In this document: piece after piece, positions 35,247-42,602 of the stretch
Layout of the letters: each line of letters begins with the position of its first letter
How positions within the stretch are numbered: position 1 is the stretch's first letter
Assembly (NCBI GenBank): GCA_016125385.1
Contig: WGLV01000034.1
Coordinates: 1 to 49,721, forward strand
DNA length: 49,721 bases
From: a bacterium
GTDB taxonomy: Bacteria > Hinthialibacterota > Hinthialibacteria > Hinthialibacterales > Hinthialibacteraceae
Direction: 5' to 3'
The notes under the pieces: model-generated
The model's database searches: none
What the model was told of the DNA's origin: nothing
The model's input: only the letters and a program-made list of their open reading frames with translations
Position numbers and translations under genes: made by a program

Positions 35247-36179
35247 TTATTGCTTTTCTTGCCGGGGCGGATTGCGGAAGATGGCATGGCAATCGTTACA
35301 GGTTTGGCCCAGCGATTTCCATGACTTCTGAATCAGGTCCGGCCCCTGTCGGCCCGTTTTGTACTTGCGCAGCGCGTCTTCGAGCATTTGCGCATTGACG
35401 ATCCCGGCGTTCAGCATGGGTCCAAACGGCAGCTTCATCGCTTTCGCTTCATCCAGACGGCCCAGTTCGACCAGATGTTCGCGGAGCATCAGCGCTTCAT
35501 GCGGCGGGTCTATGTCGGGATGATCGGCCGGAACGCCCCATTTCGCTTTTTCAGACAGCCCCAGATTTTCAAACGCGTGCGACACCCCCACCATGTGAGC
35601 CACCATCGGCGGCGTATCGGCGCTCGCGACATACGTATCGGGCAGCGCGTCCAGCGTCTTCTCCTCGGCGGGCTTCGATTCCAAAACGCATTGATACAAT
35701 CCGGTATATTGCGCGCCGGTCCCGGTCTCTCTCATCGCCGCGACCGCCTGTTCAGGACTCCACTCGCCGAGGACGGTCATCGCCATCGCTGCGGCAGTCG
35801 GCCCACGGTGCTCGCCATGATGGCAATGCAGATAAACCGGTCCGGTCGCGTCGCGCACCGCTTTGGCGATCATCAGCGCCTGGTGATGCGTCATGCCGTC
35901 ATAACCGATGGGGAAATGAATGTAGCGGATGCCTTCCTTGCGGGCGGCTTCCACATCAGGCCGGGCCCCGTCAACGCTGATGATCGTAACCACGCCCATC
36001 TCTTTTAATTCATGAAACGCGGCTTCGCCCGATGGCTCGGCGCCACTGAACACGTGATCGCTGTAATGGAACAGATTATGCAGGTCTTTGCTGGCGAGTT
36101 TTTTCGCGGTAGATTCGATCTCGGCGTGGACGCTGAGCGTCACGGTGAACAGGCCGAGTAAAACGCATGCAAATTTCAT
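35247..36179 (-). CDS. Secreted tyrosine phosphatase-like protein with C-terminal cytochrome c'-type haem site
   Basis: The 310-residue protein has a Sec signal peptide (about 1-19). Residues about 35-170 resemble a dual-specificity/tyrosine phosphatase: VTIISVDGARPDVEAARKEGI, then HCHHGEHRGPTAA, where Cys119-x5-Arg125 forms the P-loop. The general-acid aspartate is a candidate within HFPIGYDGMT. Residues about 190-300 are helical and end SWKSLGQTCNDCHAIFR, a CxxCH haem c site (Cys294, Cys297, His298) in the context typical of class II cytochromes (cytochrome c'). Export fits haem attachment outside the cytoplasm. GGGAGA lies 7 nt before ATG 36179. The gene is divergent from a pseudopilin. 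The fusion is the unusual feature; the phosphatase substrate is unknown. Confidence 0.82.
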   Translation of the reverse strand: MKFACVLLGLFTVTLSVHAEIESTAKKLASKDLHNLFHYSDHVFSGAEPSGEAAFHELKEMGVVTIISVDGARPDVEAARKEGIRYIHFPIGYDGMTHHQALMIAKAVRDATGPVYLHCHHGEHRGPTAAAMAMTVLGEWSPEQAVAAMRETGTGAQYTGLYQCVLESKPAEEKTLDALPDTYVASADTPPMVAHMVGVSHAFENLGLSEKAKWGVPADHPDIDPPHEALMLREHLVELGRLDEAKAMKLPFGPMLNAGIVNAQMLEDALRKYKTGRQGPDLIQKSWKSLGQTCNDCHAIFRNPPRQEKQ

Positions 36180-36408
36180 CCAGTTCTCCCTGATGACAAA
36201 AATGGGGTTGGTTTCACGGATGCGAGCGGCGATTGGATAGGGTATAAAGTAATAGATAACACATCTCACAGACACTGTAAATAAACGTGCGGCGATTTAA
36301 CAAAATGAATGCAACAGGCGGCGCCCGCTTCTGGATCGAATCAATTCAACAATTCAATCGAATATGAATTTCAAATTCACATTTTCCTATCAATCAACCG
36401 GTAAAAAA

Positions 36409-36417
36409 TGCTAGAGT
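36409..36417 (+). promoter_or_regulatory. Candidate extended -10 promoter of the third pseudopilin
   Basis: TGCTAGAGT fits TGnTAnnnT and lies 30 nt before the start. It shares ATGCTAGA with the element before the first pseudopilin (180-188). Confidence 0.35.
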
Positions 36418-36446
36418 GAACCAGTTATGAATTGGAGGTCATCTGA

Positions 36447-37007
36447 ATGAAACGGGAGAACGGGTTTACGTTAATCGAATTGCTGATCGTCGTCGCCATT
36501 ATCGGCATCCTGGCGGCCATCGCCGTGCCGAACTTTCTCAACGCCCAGTTGCGCGCCAAGATCGCCGGGACTCAGAGCGACCTGCGCATCATGGTTGACG
36601 CCATGCTGGAATACCATCTCGATAACAACTCCTACCACATGCATCGCGACGGGCTGGGGCAGCAGTTTCCCCTCACCACCCCCACGCCATATCTCACTGG
36701 TTTTCTGTACGATCGCTTTCAGGCCGCACCCAACATGAACCAGGCGGCGGGATTCGTTAATTCAAAAACCTATTACCACTGGATTCCCGCGCGCACCCAC
36801 CTCGACCTGTGGTCGGGCTCCGGCCCAAAGGGCCATCCCTCGCTGAAGCGCGCCACTTCGGTCAAAAACGGCGGCGTGGTGGATGGGTGGGGCCCAGCCG
36901 GCGTGCGCGGCGGCCCGCCCTACGACCCATCGAACGGCCTCATCAGCCTGGGCGGCTTCGTGCGCGAGGTTCCACCCGGCTCGGCGATTCAGGGGCAGGG
37001 TTATTAA
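36447..37007 (+). CDS. Type II secretion/type IV pilus-like pseudopilin
   Basis: This 186-residue pseudopilin begins MKRENGFTLIELLIVVAI, a short charged leader ending in Gly, the canonical -1 residue for prepilin peptidase (the first two pseudopilins have Ala there). The hydrophobic helix runs to AVPNFLNAQLRAKI. The globular part shares LTTPTPYLTG with its paralogues but has a Gly/Pro-rich C-terminus (GGPPYDPSNGLISLGGF) and no cysteine. GGAGG precedes the ATG by 8 nt. It is monocistronic, between a divergent phosphatase gene and a convergent mutarotase gene. Confidence 0.9.
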   Translation: MKRENGFTLIELLIVVAIIGILAAIAVPNFLNAQLRAKIAGTQSDLRIMVDAMLEYHLDNNSYHMHRDGLGQQFPLTTPTPYLTGFLYDRFQAAPNMNQAAGFVNSKTYYHWIPARTHLDLWSGSGPKGHPSLKRATSVKNGGVVDGWGPAGVRGGPPYDPSNGLISLGGFVREVPPGSAIQGQGY

Positions 37008-37034
37008 GCGCGGTTTTTGATTTGCTCCACGACT

Positions 37035-37068
37035 AAAGCGCCTCATCCGGAATGGATGAGGCGCTTTT
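37035..37068. terminator. Bidirectional terminator between convergent genes
   Basis: AAAGCGCCTCATCC and GGATGAGGCGCTTT pair perfectly over 14 bp with loop GGAAT, flanked by A and T tracts. A short tandem duplication of GACACGATA (37074-37091) follows. Confidence 0.88.
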
Positions 37069-37095
37069 GCATGACACGATAGACACGATAGACGA

Positions 37096-38274
37096 TCAGC
37101 GGGCGCTAAAGCGATACATCGTCACCTGATGGTAGTCTTCGTTCTTGTGAAGAATCGTTGACGGGAACTGCGACTTGTTGGGCGAATCAGGAAAGTGCTG
37201 CGTCTCCAGGCAGAAACCATAGCGGTACTGATACGCCACGCCGCCCTTACCGACGTTGCTGCCATCAAGGAAGTTGCCGCTATAGAACTGCACGCCGGGT
37301 TGAGTGGTGTAAAACTCCAGCACGCGGCCCGACTCCGGTTCATACACGCGGCCGCCGAAGGTCAGCGCGTCCGCCTCGATCTTGTTCAGCACGAAGTTGT
37401 GATCGTACCCCCCGCCGATTTTGATCTGCGGATCGTCTGAATTGATACGCTCACCGATGGGATGAGGCGAGGTGAAATCCATCGGAGTCCCCTTCACGGA
37501 AAGAATCTCGCCCGTGGGAATCAGCGTGTCATCGACCGGCGTATACCAGTTGGCGTTCAGCGTGAGTTCATGGCCGAGGATATCGCCGAGGCGTTGGTGG
37601 CCGCGCAGGTTGAAATAGGTGTGGTTGGTCAGATTGAGCGGCGTCGCCTCGTTGGTTTTGGCGCGGTATTCAATGGTCAACTCATTCTGATTGTTCAGGC
37701 TGTAAGTCACTTCGCACCGCAGCTTGCCGGGGTAGCCTTCTTCGCCGTCTTCGCTGACGTAGCTGAGTTCGAGCGCGGGCTGGCCATTATGCCGAACGAC
37801 TTTCGCGTCCCACACCCGCTTGTCAAAACCAGCCACGCCGCCATGCAGGGCGTTGGGGCCGTTGTTGCGCGCGAGAGTGTACGTTTCGCCGTCGAGCACG
37901 AATTTCGCGTCGCCGATGCGGTTGCCGTAACGCCCCACGATGGCGCCGAAATACGGGCTGTCTTTAAAATAACCGTCCAGCGTGTCGAAGCCCAACGTCA
38001 CGTCGTCAAAGTTACCATCGCGGTCGGGCGCCTGCAGCGACACGACGATGGCGCCGTAGGTCATAATACGGGCGCTCATGCCCGCCGCGTTGGTGAGGGT
38101 ATAGATGTCGATCGCTTCGCCCGACGGGGTTTCGCCGAAAGGAGCCTTCACGATGTCGAGTTGGGGCCGCGCGGGTTCGCCGGCCGCGTACATGCTTTCA
38201 ACGGTCATATTCAATACCACCAGTGTCATCACAGCCATGATGAAGATTGTACTGACAAGTTTTTTCGAATTCAT
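37096..38274 (-). CDS. Exported aldose 1-epimerase (galactose mutarotase)
   Basis: Mutarotases interconvert alpha and beta anomers of galactose, glucose and related sugars. The 392-residue protein has an N-terminal signal or anchor segment (about 6-31, ending SMYAAGEP), which places it outside the cytoplasm. Catalytic residues are visible with family spacing: His144 in NGPNALHGGV, His218 in NLTNHTYFNL, and Glu357 in GFCLETQHFPDSPN. The conserved GRYGNRIGDAKF is present. ATG 38274 follows GGAGGAAA by 7 nt and is 29 nt after the stop of the GH2 gene, so the two form an operon in which the hydrolase releases beta-anomers that the mutarotase equilibrates. Confidence 0.93.
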   Translation of the reverse strand: MNSKKLVSTIFIMAVMTLVVLNMTVESMYAAGEPARPQLDIVKAPFGETPSGEAIDIYTLTNAAGMSARIMTYGAIVVSLQAPDRDGNFDDVTLGFDTLDGYFKDSPYFGAIVGRYGNRIGDAKFVLDGETYTLARNNGPNALHGGVAGFDKRVWDAKVVRHNGQPALELSYVSEDGEEGYPGKLRCEVTYSLNNQNELTIEYRAKTNEATPLNLTNHTYFNLRGHQRLGDILGHELTLNANWYTPVDDTLIPTGEILSVKGTPMDFTSPHPIGERINSDDPQIKIGGGYDHNFVLNKIEADALTFGGRVYEPESGRVLEFYTTQPGVQFYSGNFLDGSNVGKGGVAYQYRYGFCLETQHFPDSPNKSQFPSTILHKNEDYHQVTMYRFSAR

Positions 38275-38303
38275 TCGATTTCCTCCACCGAATCGGTTAG
38301 CCG

Positions 38304-40559
38304 CTAGCGGATCAGGATGGCGGCGTCGATGAACTGACCGCCGTCGTCCTGATGGCAATGGACGGCGATGACATTGTCACCTTTTTTGAGGGCTTTTTTC
38401 AATGCGCCGGTGACGTCGAACAACTGATAGCGGTCGTTCCAGCGTTTCCGTTCCCAGATTAATTCGCCGTTGACGTACACCTCGGTCGCGTTGTCATAGT
38501 GAATGACCAGCCCGGCGCGGTCAAACTCTTCTCCGTCGTAAGGAAAATACCGGCGCAGCCAGATGTCGGGCGCCGCCCATTCCGTGCCGGTTCTGCTTTC
38601 CCAACCGTCCTTCTTCCCGAAACCCGCGGGGCCGCTCGGCCACGACGAATCATCGTAATCGGGATCAGCCCATTCATCGCCGGGTTTTTCGGTCACGTAT
38701 TTCCAGACGGGGCTTCCGTCAGGCGCTCCGCCCAGCAACACGTGCAGTTCCGCCGTGACCTGCTCGGCTTTCAAGGGTGGGTTCTGTTCATACGCGGCGG
38801 TCTGCGATTGAATGGCGCGCAGTTTTTCCGCGTCGAACTTGGGCGTGCGGTCGTAGTAATAGATGCCGTTCTTTTCCTGTTCGATGTCGGTCAACTGGGT
38901 GTAACAATAACCAAACAGATGGCGATTGGTGAGCAGCGCCTCGCATAATCCCTTAAAGCGCGCGTAAAACTCGTCGAGCGTTTTGGGCTGATTTCCGTAC
39001 CCCCACGAATCGCCGCTTGCGTTTTTATACCAGCCGATCCCGCCGAATTCGCTGATCATAAAGGGGATTCCACGCTTGTTGCCATCGCCGTAACGGGCGG
39101 GCATGGAACCGGAATCGAAATATGTGATCCAGCTCTGCTTGAAGGCTTCAGGATTCTGATTGTAATCATGCGCGTCCAGCACCTCGGGATCGGGCAGGCT
39201 GTGCGTCCAGCCGCTGGTGTCGATCACCGGCCGGGTTGGATCGAGCGAGCGGTTGAGGCGGGCGACGGTATTCTGCAGTTTGCCCGCCGAGCTCGGCGTC
39301 TCATTGAACGTACACCAGCCGATGATGCTGGGATGGTTGCGGTCTCGGCGCACGATTTGAATCCATTCATCGATCAGCGGGCGGTTCACGAACGGATTAT
39401 GGTAATCGGCGCCGTAGCTGGGGTACTCGCCCCAGACGAGGTAACCCAGTTTGTCGGCCCAATAGAGAAAACGGGGCTCAAAGACCTTCTGATGAAGCCG
39501 CGCGCCATTGAAACCAACCGCCTTGGAACGCTCGATGTCGCCGCGCAGGTCGTCATCGGTGGGGGCGGTCCAGATTCCATCGGGATAAAACCCCTGATCG
39601 AGTACGAGACGTTGAAAGACGGGTTCGCCGTTAATAAGAATCGCGCCGCCTTCAATGCGTACGTCGCGCAGACCGAAATAACTGTTGACTTCATCAACGA
39701 TTTCGCCGCCTTTTTTCAGCCGGACTTTGAGATCATACAGAAAGGGGTCATTGACCGACCACAGGCGTTTGGGCGAAAGATTGACGACCAGCTGATTGTC
39801 ACGCCACGCGGCGGGCGTTTCCGCCTCGCCGGCGAGTTTTCCATCCGCGAACGCCTGGACTGAAACCGTCAGCCCTTCGGAGGGGCCATCCACCTCGGCC
39901 TGAATCAGGATGCGCGAGGCGGCGGGATCGGGGGTGACGTGAAAGTCGCTGAGAAAACTTTCACCGACGCCTTCCAGCCAGACGGTCTGCCAGATCCCGG
40001 TGGTGCGGGTATAGAAGATGCCACCGCTCTTTTCTTCACGCGACTGCTTACCCAGCGGTTGCAACCCGCCGGCTGAATCGTCGTACGCGTGAATCAGCAC
40101 CGTATTTTCGCCCGGCTTCAACGCCCGGGTAACGTCGAATGAAAACGCCGAGTATCCGCCTTCATGATCGCCGATATAGACGCCATTGACCCATACTCCG
40201 GTCAGCCAGTCGCAGGCGCCGATGTGAAGACGAATTCGATCCGCTTTCCAGCCGGCGGGTACGCTGAACGTCCGCTTGTACCAGACGTTCTTCATAAACC
40301 CGGTTCGCTGAATGCCGGAAAGTTTGCTCTCGCGGCAGAAGGGAACGGTAATGGTTTCGGGCAACGTCTCCATGGTCAGAAACGACCCATCATCGACGTC
40401 ATTGGTTTCGGCGTATTGCCATTCGCCGTTAAGATTGAGCCACTGATCTCGCTGCATCTGCGGCATGGGGTGTTCGGGCCGCGGAATTTCCGCGCCGAAT
40501 GACGGCGCGATCAGGAGGAGAGTAAAACATGAGCAGAAAAACGCGTTACGGAAAGTCAT
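38304..40559 (-). CDS. Secreted glycoside hydrolase family 2 enzyme (beta-galactosidase/beta-glucuronidase-like)
   Basis: The 751-residue protein has a Sec signal peptide (about 1-23, ending PSFGA). An N-terminal sugar-binding jelly roll (about 35-200; LNLNGEWQYAET, WYKRTFSVP, HEGGYSAFSFDVT) and an Ig-like domain (about 205-298) precede the TIM barrel (about 300-560), the order typical of GH2. The acid/base is Glu420 in WCTFNETPS and the nucleophile Glu504 in FMISEFGGIGW. A C-terminal galactose-binding-like module (about 620-751; ATEVYVNGELIWE) follows. The conserved GH2 strand IEGGAILINGEPVF is changed after VF to QRLVLDQGFYPDG, seen in a subset of uncharacterised GH2 enzymes. The Shine-Dalgarno is poor for ATG 40559 (AAGGAAGG about 14 nt away). 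It is the first gene of an operon with the mutarotase. Confidence 0.92.
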   Translation of the reverse strand: MTFRNAFFCSCFTLLLIAPSFGAEIPRPEHPMPQMQRDQWLNLNGEWQYAETNDVDDGSFLTMETLPETITVPFCRESKLSGIQRTGFMKNVWYKRTFSVPAGWKADRIRLHIGACDWLTGVWVNGVYIGDHEGGYSAFSFDVTRALKPGENTVLIHAYDDSAGGLQPLGKQSREEKSGGIFYTRTTGIWQTVWLEGVGESFLSDFHVTPDPAASRILIQAEVDGPSEGLTVSVQAFADGKLAGEAETPAAWRDNQLVVNLSPKRLWSVNDPFLYDLKVRLKKGGEIVDEVNSYFGLRDVRIEGGAILINGEPVFQRLVLDQGFYPDGIWTAPTDDDLRGDIERSKAVGFNGARLHQKVFEPRFLYWADKLGYLVWGEYPSYGADYHNPFVNRPLIDEWIQIVRRDRNHPSIIGWCTFNETPSSAGKLQNTVARLNRSLDPTRPVIDTSGWTHSLPDPEVLDAHDYNQNPEAFKQSWITYFDSGSMPARYGDGNKRGIPFMISEFGGIGWYKNASGDSWGYGNQPKTLDEFYARFKGLCEALLTNRHLFGYCYTQLTDIEQEKNGIYYYDRTPKFDAEKLRAIQSQTAAYEQNPPLKAEQVTAELHVLLGGAPDGSPVWKYVTEKPGDEWADPDYDDSSWPSGPAGFGKKDGWESRTGTEWAAPDIWLRRYFPYDGEEFDRAGLVIHYDNATEVYVNGELIWERKRWNDRYQLFDVTGALKKALKKGDNVIAVHCHQDDGGQFIDAAILIR

Positions 40560-40659
40560 GGGATGAATGCATCCTTCCTTTGATGATGGCCCGCCGGCAA
40601 CATCGTCCAGCGGACAAGCCCAACCATAGTACACGATTCAAACCGCATCGAACAACCAG

Positions 40660-40690
40660 TTTGCGTCTTTTTTCATGACGCTTTGCGTCT
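40660..40690. promoter_or_regulatory. Direct repeat TTTGCGTCT x2 in a divergent promoter region
   Basis: Two exact 9-nt copies (40660-40668, 40682-40690) lie 22 bp apart, about two helical turns, between the divergent GH2 and DUF4838 genes. The spacing suits a dimeric regulator on one DNA face, but no -35/-10 pair is clear nearby. Confidence 0.35.
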
Positions 40691-40776
40691 CCCGATCGCG
40701 CATCAATGACTGGAAACCCGAGAGACGATGATTTAGCATCAGATAGTCACTTCACAAAGAGAGCGAGAACCAATCG

Positions 40777-42576
40777 ATGAATCGAATCATGACGGCAATG
40801 GGGATTTTGGGAGTTTCGTGCATCCTGATGCTCGCACGTCCAGCGGACGCGGCGCCGAGCGAACACGTGCTGTTCGAAGGCGGGCGAACGGCGTATTCCA
40901 TCGTGATCGGCGAACAGGCCAGCGATTCTGAACGCTGGGCCGCGTTCGAACTGAAGCGCTGGCTGGGCGAAGTAAGCGGCGCCGGCTTTAACATTGTCAG
41001 CGACGCTCTCGCCAAATCAGGACCCGAGATCGTGGTGGGGTTCAACCGCCGCGCACGCGATCTGTTCGCCGCGGCGAATGAATCCATCGAACCTCCCGCC
41101 AAGATGGACGAAGCGTTCCGGTACACCAACCTGGGCGAAGACCTCGTCCTGTACGGCGGCGCTCAGCGCGGAACGATGTACGCCGTGTTCGCGTTTCTGG
41201 AAAACGAACTCGGCTGCCGGTGGTACACGCCCACGGTCGAGTCGATCCCCGAGCGCGATCGCTACGCATTCACCTCTCTCGACCATTCCGAAAAACCGGG
41301 GCTGCGGGTGCGCAACGATTTTTATTACGAAGCCTTCGATCCGATCTGGGCGGCGCGCAACCGCGTAAACGGCTCAATGTCGTATCGCGAACAGCCCGGC
41401 GGCCTGGAATGCTACTGGGCGGTGCACACCTTTTATCCGCTCGTGCCGCCGGAAGAGTTTTTCGATTCTCATCCCGAATATTACAGCCTGATCGACGGCA
41501 AGCGCACTCACGACCACGCCCAACTCTGTCTCACCAATCCCGATGTTCTGGCGATCGTCATTGAACGCATCAAGAAAGTGATGCGCGAGAATCCGCAATA
41601 CCTGATTTATTCGGTTTCACAGAATGACTGGCGCAATCCCTGCCAGTGCGATGCCTGTCAGGCCATCGCCCAGCGCGAGGGAAGCGAATCGGGGCCGCTG
41701 CTGTGGTTCGTCAATCAAGTGGCGGCGGCGGTGGAAGACGAGTTTCCCGATAAATACATCGGCACGCTGGCCTATCAATACACCCGCAAACCGTGCAAGA
41801 CCATTCACCCGCGCGATAACGTGGTAATCCGGCTGTGCAGCATCGAATGTTGCTTCGCGCACGATTTTCTCTCATGCCCGCAAAACAAATCGTTCGTGGA
41901 AGACGTCGAGAACTGGGCCGCTATCGCGCCTCATCTTTACGTGTGGGATTACGTGGTGAACTTCTCTCACTACATCATGCCCTACCCCAATTTTAACGTC
42001 TTGCAGCCGAATCTTCAGTTTTTCCGCGATCATCACGCCATTGGCGTCATGGAGCAGGCGGCGTACCAGGGGCGGGGCGGCGAGTTCGCCGAGCTGCGGT
42101 CTTATCTCATCGCGAAACTGCTGTGGGATCCGGAATGCGACGTGCAGCGCGTCATCAACGATTTCATGTATGGGTACTACGGCCGTGCGGGGCAATACGT
42201 GCGCGCCTATTTCGACCTGCTTCACAATCAGCTGACGCCGGAGACCCATATCCATCTCGGACTGCGCCCCACCGACGCTCTATTCAGCGACGAGTTCGTC
42301 GACAAAGCGCTATCGTTATTCGATCGAGCCGAAACCGTCGCCGGCAACGACGACGTGCTTCATCGTGTTGAGGTCGCGAGCCTGCCGGTGTTGTATCTGA
42401 AATGCAAACGGACGCCGGACAAAGCGGTCGCCGACGGAACCTATCAGCGCTTTTGCGAAATCACCGAGCGCGAGGGAATTACCTATTACGCGGAGAGCGG
42501 CGAACGTCATCGCGCCGCGTTTCACGACCAGATGCAACAGGCGGAAGACAGAGTACGCCACAATCAATCGAACTGA
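40777..42576 (+). CDS. Secreted DUF4838 domain protein (glycosidase-like)
   Basis: The 599-residue protein has a Sec signal peptide (about 1-25, ending PADAA). Residues about 35-160 resemble the alpha-glucuronidase/hexosaminidase-type N-terminal domain (IVIGEQASDSERWAAFELKRWLGEVSG, GTMYAVFAFLENELGCRWYTPTVESIP). The rest matches DUF4838, a TIM-barrel-like domain related to families GH20 and GH67, with many aromatic residues and the Cys-rich QNDWRNPCQCDACQAI also seen in that family. Catalytic residues cannot be pinned down by eye. It is divergent from the GH2 operon and convergent with mprF. The role is probably hydrolysis or binding of uronic acid- or hexosamine-containing glycans. Confidence 0.85.
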   Translation: MNRIMTAMGILGVSCILMLARPADAAPSEHVLFEGGRTAYSIVIGEQASDSERWAAFELKRWLGEVSGAGFNIVSDALAKSGPEIVVGFNRRARDLFAAANESIEPPAKMDEAFRYTNLGEDLVLYGGAQRGTMYAVFAFLENELGCRWYTPTVESIPERDRYAFTSLDHSEKPGLRVRNDFYYEAFDPIWAARNRVNGSMSYREQPGGLECYWAVHTFYPLVPPEEFFDSHPEYYSLIDGKRTHDHAQLCLTNPDVLAIVIERIKKVMRENPQYLIYSVSQNDWRNPCQCDACQAIAQREGSESGPLLWFVNQVAAAVEDEFPDKYIGTLAYQYTRKPCKTIHPRDNVVIRLCSIECCFAHDFLSCPQNKSFVEDVENWAAIAPHLYVWDYVVNFSHYIMPYPNFNVLQPNLQFFRDHHAIGVMEQAAYQGRGGEFAELRSYLIAKLLWDPECDVQRVINDFMYGYYGRAGQYVRAYFDLLHNQLTPETHIHLGLRPTDALFSDEFVDKALSLFDRAETVAGNDDVLHRVEVASLPVLYLKCKRTPDKAVADGTYQRFCEITEREGITYYAESGERHRAAFHDQMQQAEDRVRHNQSN

Positions 42577-42602
42577 ATCACGGATCGGGCGCGGGGGCCG
42601 CG

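Noticed and set aside
37074-37095. GACACGATA tandem duplication as a CRISPR-like or regulatory repeat
   Set aside because: There are only two copies of 9 nt with no spacer structure, just after a terminator; it is most simply a slippage duplication.
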